A stretch of 64,000 nucleotides of DNA from Spartobacteria bacterium (GTDB taxonomy: Bacteria > Verrucomicrobiota > Verrucomicrobiia > Chthoniobacterales > UBA10450), in assembly GCA_003169975.1 (NCBI GenBank), contig PNAA01000046.1, positions 1 to 64,000 on the forward strand. The letters are read 5' to 3'. A program made the translations under genes and the position numbers. Below the pieces are notes generated by a model. The model saw only the letters and a program-made list of their open reading frames with translations, had not been told where the DNA came from and searched no databases. Below, piece by piece: positions 60,620 to 64,000 of the stretch. The stretch's first letter is position 1. The number at the start of each line of letters is the position of its first letter.

Positions 60620-61786
60620 CTAACGAAAAGCATTGACGGGCAGATCGAGTCGCAGCCCGCCGTCGGTTTCGTTCTCGATCCCGCGCCCCTTTTGGATCAG
60701 GTCGATCCCGCGGGTCACCTTCCCCTTCTTCGAGGAAAACCCGCGAGCGGTTTCTTCGCTGATAATGCCCGCTTCATACGCGCTCAGGACGGACCGATCG
60801 AAAGTGGTCCAGCCGAAGGGGGAGCTTGCTTCGATGATTTCGTAGAAGTTGCGATTATCGGCTTCGCCGAGCGCGATCGTTTCGCGGGTGCGCAGATTGT
60901 GGCCCATGATTTCGGTCAAGAGATGCCGGCCGCCGCCGATTCTGGGCGCGAGTCGCTGGCTCACGATATAGCGGAGGCTGTCGGCCAGACGAATGCGCAA
61001 TTGCTGCTCTTCGCCTAACGAAAAGAGGCCGAGAATGCGGTTGATCGACTGGCCGGCGTCCACCGTGTGCAGAGTGCTCAGAACGAGGTGGCCGGTTTCC
61101 GCCGCCATGAGCGCGACTTCGACCGTGGCGCGATCGCGCATTTCGCCCACAAACACCACCTTCGGCGACTGGCGGAGAGCGGCGCGCAAGCCGTTGGGAT
61201 AATTGTCGAAATCGTGGCCGAGCTCGCGCTGGTTAAAGGTCGCGCGCGCGGACGGGTGAATGAACTCGATCGGATCCTCGAGGGTCACGACATGGACCGA
61301 TTGCTTCTCGTTGATCTCGTTCAAGATCGCAGCCAGGGTCGTTGTCTTGCCGCTGCCGGTGGCTCCGGTCACAAGCACGAGGCCCGCTTTCTCCTTGGCG
61401 ATTTCCTCGAAGATCAAGGGCAGTCCAAGAGAGCGAAACGACGGGACGATCGCCTCCAGTTTCCGCATCACGATCGCGAAATGTCCCCGCTGCCGGAAAA
61501 TATTCACTCGAAAGCGCGCTTCTCCGCCGAGCGAATAACTGCAATCGCACGAGCCTTCCACCAGGTAGTCGCGCATCAAGCGGCGGTCCCCTTGCATGAG
61601 GACAAGGGCCAATTGTTCGGTTTGGAATGGCGTCAGGCGCTCGATCGGAGGATCGATGAAAACCGGCTTTAGTTCGCCATAATCTTCGACCTGCAACGGA
61701 TGACCGACGGAAAAATTAAGATCGGAAATGCCGTCATAGGTTTTCAGCATCGCGGAGAGAATCCGGTCGAGATCAGGCACTCGCAT
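60620..61786 (-). CDS. PilT-family twitching motility ATPase (copy 1)
   Basis: 388 aa. Walker A VTGATGSGKTTTLAAI, Asp box VVTLEDPIEFIH, Walker B KVVFVGEMRDRATVEV and His box GHLVLSTLHT. Hexameric ATPase driving type IV pilus retraction. The N terminus and the long C-terminal extension (SKKGKVTRGIDLIQKG) differ from classic PilT, so it may be a PilU-like accessory. Eleven bases separate it from the upstream PilT gene. Confidence 0.9.
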   Translation of the reverse strand: MRVPDLDRILSAMLKTYDGISDLNFSVGHPLQVEDYGELKPVFIDPPIERLTPFQTEQLALVLMQGDRRLMRDYLVEGSCDCSYSLGGEARFRVNIFRQRGHFAIVMRKLEAIVPSFRSLGLPLIFEEIAKEKAGLVLVTGATGSGKTTTLAAILNEINEKQSVHVVTLEDPIEFIHPSARATFNQRELGHDFDNYPNGLRAALRQSPKVVFVGEMRDRATVEVALMAAETGHLVLSTLHTVDAGQSINRILGLFSLGEEQQLRIRLADSLRYIVSQRLAPRIGGGRHLLTEIMGHNLRTRETIALGEADNRNFYEIIEASSPFGWTTFDRSVLSAYEAGIISEETARGFSSKKGKVTRGIDLIQKGRGIENETDGGLRLDLPVNAFR

Positions 61787-61797
61787 GGCGGGACGTT

Positions 61798-62880
61798 CTA
61801 ATCTTCAAAGTCGTCCGGCGGCGGAGTTTTGAGAAAGGGACGGAATTTCTTTCGGTCGATCGCTTTGTCGTAAGCTTCCTCCGGCGAAATGCGCATCTGC
61901 CGCAGGTGCTCCATGATCGCGTCGTCGAGCGGTTGGTTGCCCTTCTTCTTGCCGACCTGGATCATGCCGGGGATCTGGTGGGTCTTCGCTTCGCGGATGA
62001 GGTTTGCGATCGCGGTGTCGACAACCAGAATTTCGAGCGCGGCGACGCGGCCTGATTTGTCGATGCGCTTGAAGAGATTTTGGGAGATGACCCCTTTGAG
62101 CGATTCTGCGAGCGTGGTGCGAATCTGGTTTTGCTGGTCGGTCGGGAAAACATCGATCACGCGATCGACGGCTTTGGGCGCGCTCGAAGTGTGCAGCGTC
62201 CCAAAGACAAGGTGACCGGTCGCGGCCGCCGTCAGCGCCAGTTCGATGGTCTCCAAGTCACGCATTTCTCCCACCAGCAACACGTCCGGATCCTCGCGCA
62301 GCGCTCCGCGGAGGGCGGAGGCAAAGGAGCGGGTGTGGACGCCGACCTCGCGATGCTGCACGAGGCAGTTCTGGCTGCGGTGGACGAACTCGATCGGATC
62401 TTCGACCGTGATGATGTGGTCGTGCCGCTGGAGATTGGCGTAGTCCATCATCGCGGCGAGCGTAGTAGACTTCCCGGAACCGGTCGGGCCGGTGACAAGG
62501 ACGAGGCCTTTTTTCAGGAGCGGAAACTTTTTCAGAATCGGCGGGAGCCCCAGTTCCTCGACCGTCAAGATCTTCGACGGGATCAAGCGGAAGACCGCTG
62601 AGATGCCGTACTTCTGCTGGAAAAAGTTGGCGCGATAACGCGCCACGCCCGGAACTTCATAGCCGAAATCGACGTCGGAGGTTTCCTCGAAGACTTTGAT
62701 CTTCACTTCCGGCGCGATCTCGTAGACCATCGCTTTGAGTTCGTCGTTCTGCAGCGGGGGATAATCGACCCGCACCAACTCGCCGTTGATGCGCAGCATC
62801 GGCGGGTTGTTGGTGGCGAGGTGAAGGTCCGAGGCCTTTTCCTCGGACATCAGCTTGAAGAATGCGTCGATGCGGGCCAT
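61798..62880 (-). CDS. pilT: PilT-family twitching motility ATPase (copy 2)
   Basis: 360 aa. FKLMSEEKASDLHLATNNPPMLRINGEL is the PilT N terminus (SDLHL). Walker A VTGPTGSGKSTTLAAM, Asp box TVEDPIEFVH, Walker B DVLLVGEMRDLETIEL and His box GHLVFGTLHT. C-terminal KTHQIPGMIQVGKKKGNQ is close to the PilT AIRNLI/RE region. First gene of a PilT-PilT-receiver-like run. Confidence 0.92.
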   Translation of the reverse strand: MARIDAFFKLMSEEKASDLHLATNNPPMLRINGELVRVDYPPLQNDELKAMVYEIAPEVKIKVFEETSDVDFGYEVPGVARYRANFFQQKYGISAVFRLIPSKILTVEELGLPPILKKFPLLKKGLVLVTGPTGSGKSTTLAAMMDYANLQRHDHIITVEDPIEFVHRSQNCLVQHREVGVHTRSFASALRGALREDPDVLLVGEMRDLETIELALTAAATGHLVFGTLHTSSAPKAVDRVIDVFPTDQQNQIRTTLAESLKGVISQNLFKRIDKSGRVAALEILVVDTAIANLIREAKTHQIPGMIQVGKKKGNQPLDDAIMEHLRQMRISPEEAYDKAIDRKKFRPFLKTPPPDDFED

Positions 62881-62979
62881 GGAGCGTGCCCTTCATGAAA
62901 GCTAAATTGATGCCAGCGAACGCGAATTCGCGGGAAAGATGCGGGTGAGGCAACCTGCGGCCCCACAGACCGGCGCTCG

Positions 62980-63708
62980 TTAGGCCTCGATGATCGACTG
63001 AATATGTCCGATCAGCTTTTCGTGGGTATATGGCTTGGGCAGGAAGCCGCACAGACCACGCGCGAGCATACTGCCCAGTTTGGCCTGTTCGCCGAAGCCG
63101 CTGCTCAGCACGACCCGGACGCCGGGATCGATGGCCTTGAGCTCGTCAAAGACCGCGTCGCCATCCATCACCGGGAGAAAATAGTCGAGCACGATGAGCG
63201 CTATCTTCTTGCCCATTTGCCGATAAATTTGCAGCGCTTCGAGACCATCTTTCGCCAGGATGACGCGGTAGTCCTCGAACTCGAGCATGTCCGACGCGAC
63301 TTCGAGGAGCTCCAAGTCATCGTCGACCACGAGAATGAGTTCGCGTTTGCCCTTGGGGTTTCGAATCGGAGGATCATCTGACTGGGCTGCGATCTTCATT
63401 TCGCCGATCGGAATTTTTTCCGAGAAATTCGTCCGCGCAGGCGGAGCCGCCGTCCCGGGCAGTCTGGGAGATGGCTCCGCCGTCCTCACCTCGGACCCGG
63501 CCCGATAAAGAATGCGCGAGGTGATGCGGTCGAAGAGCGCCTGCGACGTCCTGAATGCCTGCTCGACCTGCTCGTTGAGCAGATCCAGATAATGCTCTTC
63601 CCCTTTGTGCTGGCGGGCCTGCTCGGAGAGTCGCGTCACCTGCTGCAAGAGGCGGTTGAGTTCGGTCGCGTTGGTCGCGACCCATTTCAAGTCATCGTGA
63701 TCGAGCAT
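62980..63708 (-). CDS. Response regulator with N-terminal coiled-coil region
   Basis: 242 aa. Residues 1-75 are a helical region (LNRLLQQVTRLSEQARQHKG) probably dimeric; the C-terminal receiver has LILVVDDDLELLEV, IVLDYFLPVMDGD (Asp), VLSSGF and FLPKPYTHEK (Lys). It likely signals to the adjacent pilus ATPases. The octamer TCGTTAGG overlaps its 3' end (62977-62984). Confidence 0.82.
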   Translation of the reverse strand: MLDHDDLKWVATNATELNRLLQQVTRLSEQARQHKGEEHYLDLLNEQVEQAFRTSQALFDRITSRILYRAGSEVRTAEPSPRLPGTAAPPARTNFSEKIPIGEMKIAAQSDDPPIRNPKGKRELILVVDDDLELLEVASDMLEFEDYRVILAKDGLEALQIYRQMGKKIALIVLDYFLPVMDGDAVFDELKAIDPGVRVVLSSGFGEQAKLGSMLARGLCGFLPKPYTHEKLIGHIQSIIEA

Positions 63709-63724
63709 CGTTGGTGGTTCCCCT

Positions 63725-63814
63725 TCAGGTTTGGTTCTTGTCTTCAGCGCAGGCCCACCAGACGGAAGCGATCAGGGCGCAGAAAATGAGGAAGAATGAG
63801 CCAAGAGAGAGCAT
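63725..63814 (-). CDS. Possible small membrane peptide, 29 aa
   Basis: ATG 63814 opens MLSLGSFFLIFCALIASVWW then ACAEDKNQT and a stop, one hydrophobic segment just upstream of the response-regulator gene. There is no clear ribosome site, so it may be chance. Confidence 0.25.
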   Translation of the reverse strand: MLSLGSFFLIFCALIASVWWACAEDKNQT

Positions 63815-63916
63815 GAGCGAGAGCAACCGAATGTGCGCACATTTCATGCCCGAGCCGGCATAACCCGTCAAACGAATATCGCGGCGGCGCGATCGCTCGA
63901 CAGCAACTGGTGAGCC

Positions 63917-64000
63917 GTGCAGTCAACGTTTCGGAATGGCCTTTACGCCGGAATCATGGTCGCAGCGGCGCTCGGCCTTTGGCTCGCGCAACTTTGGCAG
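63917..64000 (+). CDS. Start of a membrane protein, truncated by the window edge
   Basis: GTG 63917 opens a frame reading QSTFRNGLYAGIMVAAALGL and then WLAQLWQ to the edge, an N-terminal membrane segment. Divergent from the response regulator; a sensor kinase is a possibility from context, but only 28 codons are visible. Confidence 0.4.
   Translation, partial: MQSTFRNGLYAGIMVAAALGLWLAQLWQ

Larger units (their letters stand above)
1932..62984. repeat. Dispersed octamer TCGTTAGG / CCTAACGA
   Basis: Exact copies found by eye. CCTAACGA on the given strand: 1932, 2533, 6740, 12904, 14646, 15945, 17335, 17961, 18600, 18948, 19036, 21669, 22868, 23416, 27062, 35357, 35822, 37064, 38383, 40524, 43961, 59513, 60619, 61014. 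TCGTTAGG: 4052, 5789, 6581, 6982, 10377, 12012, 15609, 16672, 19731, 27842, 32077, 32764, 34742, 35304, 37340, 39686, 57953, 58812, 62977. The next base is most often C. Variants TTGTTAGGC occur at about 13529, 16422, 33537, 38685 and 45696. Confidence 0.85.

Noticed and set aside
1-64000. CRISPR arrays, rRNA genes, prophage or complete insertion sequences
   Set aside because: No regularly spaced repeats, no rRNA signatures, no phage structural genes, and no transposase with both ends apart from the GIY-YIG unit and the RAYT/REP system.

Overview
The window is a GC-rich (roughly 60 percent by eye) chromosomal segment from a diderm bacterium. The gene set best fits a soil Verrucomicrobiota (Spartobacteria/Chthoniobacterales-like): a fused LpxC-FabZ, LL-diaminopimelate aminotransferase (DapL), a RsmA-Nudix fusion, LpxA/LpxB/Mla genes for an LPS outer membrane, a PilT/PilU-type pair and a TMTC-like TPR membrane protein. 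The taxon is an inference from gene content only.

Layout. 1-3.7 kb is a decayed accessory zone: a GYF_2 protein, a secreted-protein start fused to a transposase remnant, two orphan genes, and an integron-type integrase gene that is broken three ways (a 75-bp in-frame insertion, a roughly 276-bp GIY-YIG element with 16-bp terminal inverted repeats, and loss of its 3' end). 3.7-12.5 kb holds kynurenine catabolism genes (KMO, kynureninase, a RidA-type deaminase, an aminomuconate-semialdehyde-type dehydrogenase) mixed with an ECF sigma factor, a HigBA-like pair and an M19 dipeptidase. 12.5-15.2 kb has lpxB, a REP-associated tyrosine transposase (RAYT) with its palindromic repeats, and a Gfo/Idh/MocA oxidoreductase. 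15.2-25 kb is mostly metabolism (GDP-L-fucose synthase, thymidine phosphorylase, dapL) plus a second sigma-like gene and partner. At 25 kb a truncated tRNA copy precedes an intact tRNA(CAU). 25.2-30.2 kb is a TetR-adaptor-RND efflux operon with a palindromic operator. 30-40.5 kb has an Aas-like fusion, a Spinster-type MFS carrier, a TPR membrane protein, an L,D-transpeptidase and rsmA-nudix. 40.5-42.5 kb is ffh-rpsP-khpA; 43.7-46.3 kb is mlaEFD.

46.3-55 kb is a second accessory island. Remnants of a site-specific DNA methyltransferase mark it: an N-terminal piece at 46.3 kb and two C-terminal pieces at 51.7 and 54.9 kb. Between them sit uncharacterised genes, including a protein that looks like an EVE/PUA-like reader joined to a PD-(D/E)XK nuclease, a TIR/NDT-like protein, a TPR-HELTH metallopeptidase-like protein, and a metal-transport module (DmeF-like, a second CDF-like carrier and a frameshifted NRAMP). 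55-64 kb returns to core genes: a receiver protein, a BNR-repeat protein, lpxC-fabZ, lpxA, a GNAT enzyme and a PilT/PilU-response regulator cluster.

The strongest genome-level signal is the octamer TCGTTAGG (reverse CCTAACGA; usually followed by C). I count about 43 exact copies in both orientations, against fewer than two expected from base composition. It sits inside many unrelated genes, often forcing rare codons, and is absent from 43.97 to 57.95 kb, the stretch that contains the island. Several families of short palindromic repeats are also present: RAYT-linked REPs, a CGCTTCGC hairpin family, and a CCCCGAAAGCTTTCGGGG palindrome found in both a transposase remnant and a broken tRNA. No CRISPR array or rRNA gene was seen.
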